Source of the DNA: Thalassovita litoralis | GTDB taxonomy: Bacteria; Pseudomonadota; Alphaproteobacteria; Rhodobacterales; Rhodobacteraceae | Direction: 5' to 3' | Assembly (NCBI RefSeq): GCF_900182725.1 | Contig: NZ_FXTO01000029.1 | Span: forward strand, 1-40,399 | DNA length: 40,399 nucleotides | Shown: positions 10,709 to 19,585 of the stretch, in pieces | Position numbering within the stretch: the first letter of the stretch is position 1 | Layout: every line of letters starts with the position of its first letter | Program-made: the position numbers and the translations under genes | Notes under the pieces: generated by a model | What the model was told of the DNA's origin: nothing | The model's database searches: none | What the model saw: only the letters and a program-made list of their open reading frames with translations

Positions 10709-12130
10709 TCAGGTGCCGCAAAAGGTTTGCTGGACGACCTCTTGTGGCATTGGCGGGCGGGTCAAATCCTGCGCCTGTGGCTGATCGCTAAAGGGCGTCG
10801 CCAGTACCGTCAGCAGGCGGTGGAACGGGGCCATGTCGCCCTGTTCGGCGGCTTGTATCATCTGCTCCACCCGATGATTGCGCGGGATAAAGGCGGGGTT
10901 CACCGCCTGCATGCGTTGCGCCGTATCGGTTTCACGTTGCAGCCGGGCCTGCCAACGCGGTTCCCAGACATCAAAGGCGGCTGGGTTGGTGAACTGATCC
11001 CGCGCGGCGGTGTTCGTGGCCAGCGCCCGGAATGTATTTGTGAAATCCGCCTGATTGTCCGCCATCATGCTAAGCAGATCAGTGATCAATGGCTCGTCTT
11101 CCGGGGTGGCGTGAGCCAGCCCGATTTTCTGGCCGAACGCCTGTAACCACGCGGTTTTGATCTGATCGGCCATGCCATGAATCGCGTCGGTAAAGGTTTT
11201 GATTGCCTCATCTGTGGCGGGCATCAGCGGCACAAGGCTGGTGGCCAGTTGCGCCATGTTCCACGCCAGAATATTGGCCTGATTGTCATAGGCATAGCGC
11301 CCGTGCTGGTCGATCGAGGAATAGACCGTGACCGGGTGATAGCTGTCCATAAAGGCCGCTGGGCCATAGTCGATGGTTTCGCCAGACAGGCTGGTGTTGT
11401 CGGTGTTCATGACCCCGTGAATGAACCCGACGGACAGCCATTTCACGACCAGATCAATCTGTCGCACGATCACGGCATTCAGAAATTCCAGCGCGGTTTC
11501 CGTTTCGGGGTAATGGCGTTGGCGGGTATAATCGAACAGGGTTTGCAGCGCTTCGGTGTCGCGGCGGGCGGCGAAATACTGGAACGTTCCCACGCGGATA
11601 TGGCTGGCGGCCACGCGGGTCAGGATTGCGCCGGGCAGTTTTCGCTCGCGCAGGATGGTTTCGCCTGTGGTCACGGCGGCCAGCGCGCGGGTGGTGGGAA
11701 TGCCAAGGGCAAACATTGCCTCGGACAACAGATATTCGCGCAGGACCGGCCCCAACCATGCCCGCCCATCGCCCCGGCGGGAATAGGGGGTGGGACCGGA
11801 CCCTTTGAGCTGAATATCGCGGCGGTGCCCGTAGGGGTCGACCACTTCGCCCAGCAGGATCGCGCGGCCATCGCCCAGTTGCGGGGAAAACCCGCCGAAT
11901 TGATGCCCGGCATAGGCCTGCGCCAGCGGGGCCGCCCCTTCGGGAACCAGATTACCGGCAAAGACCTGTGCCATTTCCGGGGGCGTGCCGGGGGTGATCC
12001 CCAGATCGGCGGCTAAGGCTTCGTTAAAGGCCAGAAGCGTAGGTGCCGCCACAGGCGTGGGATGCTGCCGGGTGTAAAACCGTGGCGGCAGGGTGGCATA
12101 GCTGTTGTCGAAAGGGATCAATATGGTCAT
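10709..12130 (-). CDS. selO: SelO/YdiU protein adenylyltransferase (AMPylator)
   Basis: A 473-residue pseudokinase-fold enzyme of the SelO (UPF0061/YdiU) family, which transfers AMP from ATP to Ser/Thr/Tyr of proteins in redox stress responses. Family marks visible are [19 protein letters not shown] (about residues 70-88), [37 protein letters not shown] with the following GP (metal-binding Asn and Asp, about 238-260), and [16 protein letters not shown]. It ends FCGT, so a Cys stands third from the C-terminus, where eukaryotic SelO has selenocysteine. Bacterial homologues form a regulatory disulfide there. Start ATG 12130; the GNAT gene lies 55 bp upstream on the same strand. Confidence 0.95.
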   Translation of the reverse strand: MTILIPFDNSYATLPPRFYTRQHPTPVAAPTLLAFNEALAADLGITPGTPPEMAQVFAGNLVPEGAAPLAQAYAGHQFGGFSPQLGDGRAILLGEVVDPYGHRRDIQLKGSGPTPYSRRGDGRAWLGPVLREYLLSEAMFALGIPTTRALAAVTTGETILRERKLPGAILTRVAASHIRVGTFQYFAARRDTEALQTLFDYTRQRHYPETETALEFLNAVIVRQIDLVVKWLSVGFIHGVMNTDNTSLSGETIDYGPAAFMDSYHPVTVYSSIDQHGRYAYDNQANILAWNMAQLATSLVPLMPATDEAIKTFTDAIHGMADQIKTAWLQAFGQKIGLAHATPEDEPLITDLLSMMADNQADFTNTFRALATNTAARDQFTNPAAFDVWEPRWQARLQRETDTAQRMQAVNPAFIPRNHRVEQMIQAAEQGDMAPFHRLLTVLATPFSDQPQAQDLTRPPMPQEVVQQTFCGT

Positions 12131-12185
12131 GCGCTGGCAGATATGTCGACGAAACAGGAAGGCAAGCCGGGCGGGTGGGTTGAAC

Positions 12186-12632
12186 TTAGGGGAGCAGCGT
12201 CATCAGCATATAATCCGCGCGGTCGCGGAACCGAAGCCTGCCGTAAAACCGGCGGGTTTTGTCATCATCGCGCTTTACTTCCAGATGCAACGCCTTCAAC
12301 CCGGCCCCCGCCAGTGCCTTGGGGAGTGATGTCAAAACCTCGGACCCGATGCCGCGCCCACGCACGCCGGGGCGGATGAAAATCTCGTCCACGAACCCAT
12401 CCATCCCGCCAAATTCCAGCGCCCAACCAAAGCTGATCACCACATAGCCGATGGGGGCGCGTTGTGGCCCGATCAGATAGGCCACCCCATGCGGTGATCC
12501 ATCCAGCAGCGGTTCCAGTCCGGCGCGGCGGGTGGCGTCTGTCGTGTCAATTCCCTGTTCGGCATGAAAGGCCGTAATCATCGGCAACAGGCGGTCAATA
12601 TCCTCGGGGCGGGCCAGATGCAGGGCTGTCAT
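12186..12632 (-). CDS. GNAT-family N-acetyltransferase
   Basis: A 148-residue single-domain protein of the GCN5-related acetyltransferase fold. Strands 4-5 and the acetyl-CoA pyrophosphate loop are clear: [22 protein letters not shown] (about residues 80-101, R-G-R-G-I-G loop), then [21 protein letters not shown], the usual 'N/D..A...Y...GF' type ending. The acceptor substrate is unknown. The start at 12632 overlaps the nucleoside hydrolase stop by ATGA, so the two are translationally coupled; the longer in-frame extension lies inside the hydrolase gene and is not real. Confidence 0.9.
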   Translation of the reverse strand: MTALHLARPEDIDRLLPMITAFHAEQGIDTTDATRRAGLEPLLDGSPHGVAYLIGPQRAPIGYVVISFGWALEFGGMDGFVDEIFIRPGVRGRGIGSEVLTSLPKALAGAGLKALHLEVKRDDDKTRRFYGRLRFRDRADYMLMTLLP

Positions 12633-13570
12633 AGCAGCGCCAGCCGTTCTGTCAGCAGGGCAAAGAACCCATCCGCATCGACCCCGCCCATGAACATCGC
12701 GTTGGGCTTGCGGTCGCTGACGCGCCACCAGTCGGCCACGGTCATGCCCAGGGTCAGCTCTGACCGGGTTTCGATTTCCACGTTGATATGGCGGCCCGTG
12801 AATAAATCGGGCCGGATCAGATAGGCCGTCACACAGGGGTCGTGCAGTGGTGCGCCCAGACTGCCGTATTTTTCCTTGTCATAGCGTTCGAAAAATTCGG
12901 TCATTTGGGCCACGGCCTCGCCCACGCGGGTGTTCAGCGCACGGAATGCATCGTTGCGGGCCTGTGTGACCAGTGCCTTGTGGGTGACATCCAGCGGCAT
13001 CACGGTCAGTTTCACGCCCGATCCGAACACGATCCTCGCGGCTTGCGGGTCGACATAGATATTGAATTCGGCGGCTGGGGTGATGTTGCCCACCTCGAAA
13101 TAGGCCCCACCCATCAGCACGATTTCCCGCAGCCGGGTCACGATGTCGGGCGCTTTTTCAAAGGCCAAGGCGATATTGGTCAACGGTCCCAGCGGGCACA
13201 GCGTTACTGACCCGGCGGGTTCGGCGCGGATCGTGTCGATGATGAAATCCACCGCGTGCGCGGTCTGTAGCGGCATTTCAGGGTCGGGCAATACCGGCCC
13301 GTCCAGCCCGGTTTTGCCATGCACATGTTCCGCCGTAACCAGGTCCCGCCCCAATGGACGGTCGCATCCGGCAAAGACCTTTATATCGGGACGCCCGGCC
13401 AGTTCGCAAATCTTCCGCGCATTCAGCTCCGTCAAGGCCAAGGGCACGTTCCCGGCCACGGCGGTGATGCCCAGAACCTCGATCTCTTCGGGGCTGGCCA
13501 GCGCCAGAAGAATGGCTACGGCATCATCCTGTCCGGGGTCGGTGTCGATGATGATCCTGTGTTTCTGCAT
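12629..13570 (-). CDS. Inosine-uridine-preferring nucleoside hydrolase
   Basis: A 313-residue enzyme hydrolysing the N-glycosidic bond of ribonucleosides for salvage. The family fingerprint DTDPGQDDAVAILLA (calcium-binding Asp cluster) is at residues 9-23. GITAVAGN, a CPLGPLTNIALA motif (about 124-135), the MGGAYFEVGNITPAAEFNIY region (about 152-171) and the C-terminal LHDPCVTAYLI with the active-site His/Asp are all present. Size is standard for the family (about 310-315). The ATG at 13570 has AGGAG 8 bases upstream; the longer extension covers repeat sequence and is rejected. It heads a probable operon with the GNAT gene and perhaps selO. Confidence 0.95.
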   Translation of the reverse strand: MQKHRIIIDTDPGQDDAVAILLALASPEEIEVLGITAVAGNVPLALTELNARKICELAGRPDIKVFAGCDRPLGRDLVTAEHVHGKTGLDGPVLPDPEMPLQTAHAVDFIIDTIRAEPAGSVTLCPLGPLTNIALAFEKAPDIVTRLREIVLMGGAYFEVGNITPAAEFNIYVDPQAARIVFGSGVKLTVMPLDVTHKALVTQARNDAFRALNTRVGEAVAQMTEFFERYDKEKYGSLGAPLHDPCVTAYLIRPDLFTGRHINVEIETRSELTLGMTVADWWRVSDRKPNAMFMGGVDADGFFALLTERLALL

Positions 13571-13657
13571 CTTATCGCTCCTGCTCTGGCGCCGACCCTG
13601 CCGCCTCTGCCCGCCAAAGTCCATATCCCAACCAAACCCGAACCAGTGCTGCATTGG

Positions 13658-13717
13658 TTCTTTCTTGGGGAAAATATCCTGGGGGGAATGCGCGCAGCGC
13701 AGGGGGGCAAAGCCCCC
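13658..13717 (-). repeat. Composite intergenic repeat, copy C (hairpin plus AT-core)
   Basis: Read on the minus strand: GGGGGC-TTT-GCCCCC hairpin (13703-13717), a short GC-rich spacer that can itself fold, a C-tract with CAG, then the core GGATATTTTCCCCAAGAAAG and AA (13658-13679). The same order of parts occurs in copy E at 35090-35149. It lies in the 228-bp gap between the iron-binding-protein gene and the nucleoside hydrolase gene. Confidence 0.65.
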
Positions 13718-13746
13718 AACCCGCCCGCCGCAGGCGATCACCAATG

Positions 13747-13777
13747 AAAAGGGCGGACCCGTTACCGGACCCGCCCT
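13747..13777 (-). terminator. Intrinsic terminator of the iron-binding-protein gene
   Basis: GGGCGG (13751-13756) pairs with CCGCCC (13771-13776), with a further CCG/CGG pairing inside (13759-13761 with 13766-13768). On the minus strand the stem is followed by TTTT. It lies 22 bases beyond the stop codon at 13799. Confidence 0.75.
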
Positions 13778-13798
13778 CATTCACATATCCCAATCAGA

Positions 13799-14812
13799 TT
13801 AGCCGTCGAAATCCACCGTTTCGGTCAGTTTCAGCGCAGCGGGGCGCAGTTTGGCCAAATCCATCAGGTTCACGCTGTCCGCAGTGAAGCTGCCCCAGCT
13901 TTTCACCAGATCACCGGGTTCCGATCCGGGGGCAATCGGGTATTCGTGGTTTGCCTCGGCATAGATTTTCTGCGCTTTGGGCGAGGACAGGAATTCCATC
14001 AGCTTCAGCGCGTTTTCCTTGTTGGGGGCGTATTTCGTCATGGCCACGCCGGAAATATTCACATGCGCGCCACCGTTTTCAAAGACCGGGAAAACGATGT
14101 TCACGCTTTCCGCCCATTCTTTTTGTTCGGGGTCTTCCAGCATTTCACCCATGTAATAGGTGTTGCCGATGGCGATGTCGCATTCCCCGGCCCAGATTGC
14201 CTTGACCTGCGCACGGTCGTTGCCCTGCGGTTTGCGGGCCAGATTGGCTTTGACGCCTTCCAGCCATGTTTTTGTGGCCTCTTCGCCGTGGTGGTGCAGA
14301 TAGGCGGCGGTCAGCGCCACGTTATAGGCATGGGTGCCGGACCGGGTGCAGATGCGCCCCTTCCATTTCGGATCGGCCAAATCCTCATAGGTGGTGACTT
14401 CGCCGGGTTTGATGCGGTCCTTGCTGGCATAAACCACGCGGGCGCGGGTGGTCAGACCCCACCAGTGGCCTTCGGGGTCATGGAAAGCCGCAGGGACATT
14501 CGCGGCCAGCACATCGGAATGCACAGGCTGGGTCAGCCCAGCGTCGACCACGGCGGACAGGCGGGAAATATCCACGGTCAGCACCAGATCGGCGGGGCTG
14601 CGTTTGCCTTCGGCGTTCAGGCGTTCCACCATACCTTTGTTCAGATACGCGACATTGACGTTAATGCCGGTTTCTTCGGTGAAAGCATCGGTCAGCGGCT
14701 TCAGCAGTTCGGGCTGGCGGTAGGAATACAGGTTCACATCGGCGGCCAGTGCTGGCGCTGCAATCAGGGCGGCCAGCGCCCCGGCAAATACGGATTTCGG
14801 CGATACGAGCAT
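13799..14812 (-). CDS. fbpA: Periplasmic Fe(III) ABC-transporter binding protein (FbpA/FutA type)
   Basis: A 337-residue secreted solute-binding protein. A signal peptide (residues 1-23: hydrophobic AGALAALIAAPALAA, cleavage after ALA-A) is followed by DVNLYSYRQPELLKPL, the typical opening of FbpA/FutA ferric-binding proteins. The paired-tyrosine iron site is seen as IGNTYYMGEML (about residues 216-226), and PVFENGGAHVNISGVAMTKYA is conserved in the group. It would deliver Fe3+ to an inner-membrane ABC permease, but no permease or ATPase genes are adjacent, so it is an orphan binding protein here. An Iron-Rhodo-box-like palindrome lies 49-61 bp upstream of the start, which fits induction under iron limitation. 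Confidence 0.93.
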   Translation of the reverse strand: MLVSPKSVFAGALAALIAAPALAADVNLYSYRQPELLKPLTDAFTEETGINVNVAYLNKGMVERLNAEGKRSPADLVLTVDISRLSAVVDAGLTQPVHSDVLAANVPAAFHDPEGHWWGLTTRARVVYASKDRIKPGEVTTYEDLADPKWKGRICTRSGTHAYNVALTAAYLHHHGEEATKTWLEGVKANLARKPQGNDRAQVKAIWAGECDIAIGNTYYMGEMLEDPEQKEWAESVNIVFPVFENGGAHVNISGVAMTKYAPNKENALKLMEFLSSPKAQKIYAEANHEYPIAPGSEPGDLVKSWGSFTADSVNLMDLAKLRPAALKLTETVDFDG

Positions 14813-14853
14813 TTAGGTTTCCCCTTGGGATGGTGCGTATATGCGAGCAGGCT

Positions 14854-14877
14854 TTAATCTGACTAAAACAGTCGGGT
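14854..14877 (-). promoter_or_regulatory. Iron-Rhodo-box-like palindrome upstream of the Fe-binding-protein gene
   Basis: The imperfect dyad GACT-AAAAC-AGTC (14861-14873) sits inside TTAATCTGACTAAAACAGTC. Its first 15 bases, TTAATCTGACTAAAA, recur exactly at 34408-34422 in front of a small secreted-protein gene. Rhodobacterales iron-uptake genes are known to carry such an 'Iron-Rhodo-box', attributed to IscR. The match is by eye to that general form. Confidence 0.7.
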
Positions 14878-14896
14878 CAATACCTGATTATTTGAA

Positions 14897-15727
14897 TCAC
14901 CCTTTTGTGGCGGTTGCCCGCTGTTCCAGTTTTACCGCATCCCAAAGCGCATCCATTTCTTCCAGATCGGATTCTTCGGGGCGTTTGCCACGTTCGGCCA
15001 GCTTGGCTTCGACCCCCTGAAAGCGTTTGATAAACTTGGCATTTGCAGCCCGCAAAGCGGCCTCGGGTTCGATACCCAGATGACGGCCCAGATTGGCCAT
15101 GACGAACAGCAGATCGCCAAATTCCTCTTCCACCTCGGTCTGGGTCAGGGTGTCGCGGGCCTCTTTCAGTTCGGCGGCTTCTTCGGCGATTTTGTCAATC
15201 ACATTGTCGATGGCAGGCCAGTCGAATCCCACCCGCGCGGCGCGTTTTTGCAGCTTATACGCCCGCAACAGGGCGGGCAGCCCCACGGCGACCCCGTCCA
15301 GCGTGCCTTGCTGTGCCTTGCTGGCGCGTTCCTGCGCCTTGATGGCTTCCCAGTCCTGCGTTTGCTGTTCGGCGGATTTGTCACGGGATTCGTTGCCGAA
15401 CACATGCGGATGCCGGGCGACCATCTTATCCGACATGGTGTCGGCCACCTGATCAAAGGTAAACAGCCCGCGTTCCGCCGCCATTTGGGCATGGAACACT
15501 GACTGGAACAGCAAATCGCCCAGTTCGCCCTTCAATTCATCCCATGCTTCGCGTTCGATCGCATCGGCGACCTCATAGGCTTCTTCGATCGTGTAGGGGG
15601 CGATGGTGGCGAAATCCTGTTCGATATCCCACGGGCAACCAGTCTGCGGATCACGCAGGCGGCGCATGATTTCCAGCAGGCGCGGCATTCCGCCGGTGGG
15701 GTTATGGATCAGGCTGTCATCGGGCAT
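14897..15727 (-). CDS. mazG: Nucleoside triphosphate pyrophosphohydrolase MazG
   Basis: A 276-residue all-alpha NTP pyrophosphohydrolase that converts (d)NTPs to NMP and PPi, cleaning up aberrant nucleotides and modulating (p)ppGpp-linked stress. It has the two-domain form of full-length MazG: CPWDIEQDFATIAPYTIEEA with ELKGELGDLLFQSVFHAQMA in the first half (EExxE metal site), and EEAAELKEA plus EVEEEFGDLLFVMANLGRHL in the second. The conserved HPHVFGN lies between. The ATG at 15727 fits the family; upstream in-frame extension overlaps the divergent hydrolase gene and is rejected. It is divergent from that M20 gene with only 63 bp between starts. Confidence 0.95.
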   Translation of the reverse strand: MPDDSLIHNPTGGMPRLLEIMRRLRDPQTGCPWDIEQDFATIAPYTIEEAYEVADAIEREAWDELKGELGDLLFQSVFHAQMAAERGLFTFDQVADTMSDKMVARHPHVFGNESRDKSAEQQTQDWEAIKAQERASKAQQGTLDGVAVGLPALLRAYKLQKRAARVGFDWPAIDNVIDKIAEEAAELKEARDTLTQTEVEEEFGDLLFVMANLGRHLGIEPEAALRAANAKFIKRFQGVEAKLAERGKRPEESDLEEMDALWDAVKLEQRATATKG

Positions 15728-15790
15728 TGCGGCGGCTCCGTTATTGCGATTGAGTGGAAGACTGACGTTTTGGCCCAAAGGAGTCCACCC

Positions 15791-16951
15791 ATGCCCGTCC
15801 TCAATCGTATCGCCGGTCTGTCCGAGGAAATGGCGACATGGCGGCAGCACCTGCACCAGCACCCGGAACTGGGGTTCGATCTGCATGAAACGGCGGATTT
15901 CGTGGCGGCGCGGCTGCGCGAATTTGGCGTGGATGAAATTCACACCGGCATCGCAACCACGGGCATTGTGGCCATCATCAACGGGCAAAAAGACGGGCCA
16001 ACGGTGGGGCTGCGGGCGGATATGGACGCGCTGCCCATCGTAGAAGAAACCGGGGCCGACTATGCCTCGGTCAATGATGGTGTGATGCACGCCTGCGGCC
16101 ATGACGGGCATACGACGATGTTGCTGGGCGCGGCGAAATACCTGTCGGAAACCCGCAATTTCGCGGGGCGCGTGGCGCTGATTTTCCAACCTGCCGAAGA
16201 AAATGGCGGCGGTGGCGGCGTGATGGTCGAAGAAGGCATTATGGACCGTTTCGACATTGAACAGGTCTATGCCCTGCACAACGCGCCCGGCTTTGCCGAG
16301 GGGCATTTTTTCACCACCCCCGGCCCGATCATGGCGGCGGTGGACACGTTCCATATCCATATCAAGGGCGTGGGCGGCCACGGGGCGATGCCGCATGACA
16401 GCCGCGATCCGGTGGTGGCGGCGGTGGGGATCGTGCAGGCGATCCAGACCATCAGCAGCCGCAACCATTATGCGCTGGACGATCTGGTGATCTCGGTCAC
16501 GCAAATTCACACTGGCAGCGCGGAAAACATTATTCCCGAAACCGCCTATATCAATGGTACGGTGCGCACCTTTGATCCTGAAGTTCAGAAAATGGTGATG
16601 GCCCGGATGCAGGAAATTGTCAGCGGTATGGGACCGGCCTATGGTGTCACCGCCGACCTGAATTACGAGGTCTGGTATCCCGCCACGGTGAACGATGCGG
16701 ACAAAACCGCCTTTGCCGCCACGGTCGCCCGCAATGTGGCCGGGGCCGATAACGTGGTGGACGATTATCCGCGCGAAATGGGGGCCGAGGATTTTTCCTA
16801 TATGCTGAACGCGCGGCCCGGTGCCTATCTATTCCTGGGGGCAGGGCCGGGGGCGGGGCTGCACCAGCCGGGGTTCAATTTCAACGACAGGATCGCGCCG
16901 GTCGGGGCGTCGTTCTTTGCGCGGGTGGTGGAAACCGCGCTGCCGCTGTGA
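15791..16951 (+). CDS. M20-family amidohydrolase (hippurate hydrolase-like)
   Basis: A 386-residue metallo-amidohydrolase of peptidase family M20D, acting on N-acyl amino acids or related amides. The dinuclear metal ligands are visible: GLRADMDALPI (about residues 74-84), ACGHDGHTTMLLG (about 100-112), PAEENGGGG (about 137) and ALHNAPGF (about 160), with a C-terminal HQPGFNFND (His ligand). The dimerisation domain runs from about 185 to 295 (GVGGHGAMPHDSRDPV). AAAGGAG lies 8 bases before the ATG at 15791. It is followed 59 bp downstream by agmatinase, so the pair may work in amide/guanidine nitrogen catabolism; this is inference. Confidence 0.92.
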   Translation: MPVLNRIAGLSEEMATWRQHLHQHPELGFDLHETADFVAARLREFGVDEIHTGIATTGIVAIINGQKDGPTVGLRADMDALPIVEETGADYASVNDGVMHACGHDGHTTMLLGAAKYLSETRNFAGRVALIFQPAEENGGGGGVMVEEGIMDRFDIEQVYALHNAPGFAEGHFFTTPGPIMAAVDTFHIHIKGVGGHGAMPHDSRDPVVAAVGIVQAIQTISSRNHYALDDLVISVTQIHTGSAENIIPETAYINGTVRTFDPEVQKMVMARMQEIVSGMGPAYGVTADLNYEVWYPATVNDADKTAFAATVARNVAGADNVVDDYPREMGAEDFSYMLNARPGAYLFLGAGPGAGLHQPGFNFNDRIAPVGASFFARVVETALPL

Positions 16952-17010
16952 TGGCTTGACGCGGGATGTGCTTCGGTTAGATTTGATCAAATTTTTCAAA
17001 GGGGGCCGGA

Positions 17011-17976
17011 ATGGCACTGGAAGACGCGAAAAAACAGATCGACATGGCGTTCACGCGGTCCGATCTGCGGGGGCTGAGCTATGAAAACGCCTTTGCCGGG
17101 GCAACCTCGTTCCTGCGCCGCAAATATACCAAGGATCTGACCGGCGTGGATCTGGCCGTGACCGGGGTGCCGTTCGATCAGGCGGTGACAAACCGGACTG
17201 GCACCCGCATGGGACCGCGCGCGATCCGCGAGGCCAGCACCCTGCAACCCTATGACCCGCCCTATGGCTGGGGGTTCGATCCGCTGGGGGAATTCGCGGT
17301 CATTGATTATGGCGATCTGGCTTTTGATTACGCCAATACCAGCAGCACGCCCGCCGCCATTCAGGAGCATTTCCGCACCTTGCTGGCGGGGGGCGTTGGG
17401 ACTGTGACGCTGGGGGGCGACCATTTCATCACCCTGCCGATCCTGCGGGCCTATGCTGAAAAATATGGTCCGCTCAGCGTTATCCAGTTCGATGCGCATT
17501 CGGACCTGTGGGCAGATGATGATATGGACCGGATCGACCACGGTACCTTCATGTACAAGGCGGTGAAGCTGGGGCTGGTGGACCCGTCCCGATCCGTGCA
17601 GATCGGCATTCGCACGGAATGCGATGATTATTGCGGTATGAATTATATCGACGCCCGCACGGTACACGAGGCAGGCTCGGCCGAGGTGGCCCGGCGTGTG
17701 AAGCAGATCGTAGGCGATCACCAGACTTATCTGACCTTTGACATTGACGCGCTGGACCCGGCCTTTGCCCCCGGCACGGGCACCCCGGTTTGGGGCGGTC
17801 TGTCCAGCGGGCAGGCGGCGATTATCCTGCGTGATCTGGCAGGGATCAATCTGGTGGGGGGCGATGTGGTCGAAGTGTCTCCGCCCTATGACACCACTGG
17901 GGCGACTGCTGTGGCCGGGGCGCATGTGGCGATGGAGCTGATCTGCCTGTGGGGCTGGACCCGGCGGCAGGGGTGA
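17011..17976 (+). CDS. speB: Agmatinase / ureohydrolase
   Basis: A 321-residue manganese ureohydrolase. Agmatinase converts agmatine to putrescine and urea. All metal motifs are present: TLGGDHFITLP (about residues 133-143), QFDAHSDLWADDD (about 158-170), and LTFDIDALDPAFAPGTGTP (about 245-263); VEVSPPYDTTGATA follows. The N-terminal region TGVPFDQAVTNRTGTRMGPRAIREAS is typical of bacterial agmatinases. Related ureohydrolases act on guanidinobutyrate, proclavaminate or guanidine, so substrate choice is not certain. It follows the M20 amidohydrolase gene closely on the same strand. Start ATG 17011 with a GGGGG-rich site upstream. Confidence 0.92.
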   Translation: MALEDAKKQIDMAFTRSDLRGLSYENAFAGATSFLRRKYTKDLTGVDLAVTGVPFDQAVTNRTGTRMGPRAIREASTLQPYDPPYGWGFDPLGEFAVIDYGDLAFDYANTSSTPAAIQEHFRTLLAGGVGTVTLGGDHFITLPILRAYAEKYGPLSVIQFDAHSDLWADDDMDRIDHGTFMYKAVKLGLVDPSRSVQIGIRTECDDYCGMNYIDARTVHEAGSAEVARRVKQIVGDHQTYLTFDIDALDPAFAPGTGTPVWGGLSSGQAAIILRDLAGINLVGGDVVEVSPPYDTTGATAVAGAHVAMELICLWGWTRRQG

Positions 17977-18014
17977 AATTGATCGGAAAATTGGGAATTT
18001 TCCGAGCTTCCGGC

Positions 18015-18040
18015 GGGAGTATTTGGGATCAGAAAGAAGG
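18015..18040 (+). repeat. Intergenic GAGTATTT...AGAAAGAAGG repeat, copy D
   Basis: GGGAGTATTTGGGATCAGAA followed by AGAAGG. This copy of the dispersed element ends in AGAAGG, which is positioned 9 bases before the GTG start of the next gene and so appears to serve as its Shine-Dalgarno sequence. Confidence 0.7.
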
Positions 18041-18049
18041 CACAGGCGC

Positions 18050-18466
18050 GTGAAGATTTTGGGTGTGGCGCTTTTGGCAGTGATCGGATTGGCGGGTTGG
18101 GTGCGACTGGCCCCCAGCGATCCGGTGCGGTGGCATGTGGCGGTTGATGGGCAACAGGATGCGGATTTTCCCGGTGGGGTGCGGCGCGTATTGATGGGGG
18201 ATCGGCAGGCGTTCGTTCGGCTGGATGCGATCATCCGTGCCACGGCCCGGACCCGTGTTTTGGCGGGGTCCGTTGCTGATGGGCGCGTGACCTATATCAC
18301 GCGTAGCGCGGTTTGGGGCTTTCCCGATTATACCACGGTCGAGCTGCGCAAGGACGTGCTGGTGATCTATGGGCGGCTGCGGTTTGGGCGGTCAGATTTT
18401 GGGGTCAACCGGGCGCGGGTCGAAGGGTGGCTTGCGGCGTTGGTGGACGGCGGGGGGCAAGCGTAA
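18050..18466 (+). CDS. DUF1499-family protein
   Basis: A 138-residue protein with one N-terminal hydrophobic segment (KILGVALLAVIGLAGWVRLA, signal anchor or signal peptide) and a small DUF1499 domain after it. ARTRVLAGSVADGRVTYITRS and FPDYTTVELR fit that family's core. Function is unknown in all members I know of. GTG at 18050 is chosen because AGAAGG lies 9 bases upstream, supplied by the repeat element; an in-frame TTG at 18023 lies inside the repeat and lacks such a site. It sits between agmatinase and prfA on the same strand and ends 69 bp before prfA. Confidence 0.8.
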   Translation: MKILGVALLAVIGLAGWVRLAPSDPVRWHVAVDGQQDADFPGGVRRVLMGDRQAFVRLDAIIRATARTRVLAGSVADGRVTYITRSAVWGFPDYTTVELRKDVLVIYGRLRFGRSDFGVNRARVEGWLAALVDGGGQA

Positions 18467-18535
18467 GCAGCATCGTTCGCCGCCCCGTTGTTTGCGCCCC
18501 TTGACCAAATCCCGGCGATAGGACAGGAACAGCGC

Positions 18536-19585
18536 ATGATTTCCATTGACCGGCTTATCCAGATCACCCAACGGTTCCAGTTCCTTGAGGCCAAGATGTC
18601 CGAGGGGGGCGGGGATATTGCTGCGCTTGGGCGCGAATATGCCGAATTGCGCCCTGTGGTCGAACAGGTTGCCGCATATCGCCAGTTGATCGACGATATT
18701 GCCGAGGCCGAATTGATGCTGGTCGACCCGGAAATGAAGGCGCTGGCCGAGGATGAATTGCCAGACCTGAAGGCGCGCCTGCCCGAGGTGGAAAAGGCGC
18801 TGCAACTGGCGCTGTTGCCCAAGGATGCTGCCGACGCCCGCCCGGCGATGATCGAAATCCGTCCCGGCACGGGGGGGGACGAAGCCGCGCTGTTTGCGGG
18901 CGATTTGTTGCGGATGTATCAGCGTTATGCGGAAACGCGGGGCTGGTCGTTTCAGATCATCGAATATCAGGAAACCGAATTGGGCGGCATCAAGGAAGTT
19001 GTGGCCCATGTGAAGGGCGAGGGCGTGTTCGCCCGCCTGAAATATGAAAGCGGTGTGCATCGCGTGCAGCGCGTGCCGGAAACCGAAAGCGGCGGGCGTA
19101 TTCATACCTCGGCGGCGACGGTGGCCGTTCTGCCCGAGGCCGAAGATGTGGATATTCACATTGATCCCAATGATTTGCGGATTGATACGATGCGATCCTC
19201 GGGGGCGGGGGGGCAGCATGTGAACACCACGGATTCAGCGGTGCGGATCACCCATATTCCCAGCGGGATCGTTGTCACCAGTTCCGAAAAATCCCAGCAC
19301 CGGAACCGGGAAATCGCGATGCAGGTGTTGAAAACCCGGCTGTATGACATGGAACGCCAGCGGGCGCATGACGAACGCGCCGCCAGCCGGAAATCTCAGG
19401 TCGGGTCTGGGGATCGCAGCGAACGGATTCGCACCTATAATTTCCCCCAAGGCCGGATGACCGATCACCGGATCAATCTGACGCTGTATAAGCTGGATCA
19501 GATCATGCAGGGCGATCTGGACGAAATCATCGACGCGCTGATTGCCGAGCATCAGGCCGCGCTGCTGGCCGAGATGGACACATGA
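18536..19585 (+). CDS. prfA: Peptide chain release factor 1
   Basis: A 349-residue class I release factor terminating translation at UAA/UAG. The RF1-type codon recognition tripeptide appears as P-E-T in [20 protein letters not shown] (about residues 183-202). The universal GGQ motif is in [19 protein letters not shown] (about 224-242), and its Gln is the target of PrmC. The coiled N-terminal domain (about 1-100) is intact. The ATG at 18536 follows AGGAAC; the in-frame extension from 18488 is not conserved. prmC starts inside the prfA stop (ATGA overlap), the standard prfA-prmC pair. Confidence 0.98.
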   Translation: MISIDRLIQITQRFQFLEAKMSEGGGDIAALGREYAELRPVVEQVAAYRQLIDDIAEAELMLVDPEMKALAEDELPDLKARLPEVEKALQLALLPKDAADARPAMIEIRPGTGGDEAALFAGDLLRMYQRYAETRGWSFQIIEYQETELGGIKEVVAHVKGEGVFARLKYESGVHRVQRVPETESGGRIHTSAATVAVLPEAEDVDIHIDPNDLRIDTMRSSGAGGQHVNTTDSAVRITHIPSGIVVTSSEKSQHRNREIAMQVLKTRLYDMERQRAHDERAASRKSQVGSGDRSERIRTYNFPQGRMTDHRINLTLYKLDQIMQGDLDEIIDALIAEHQAALLAEMDT

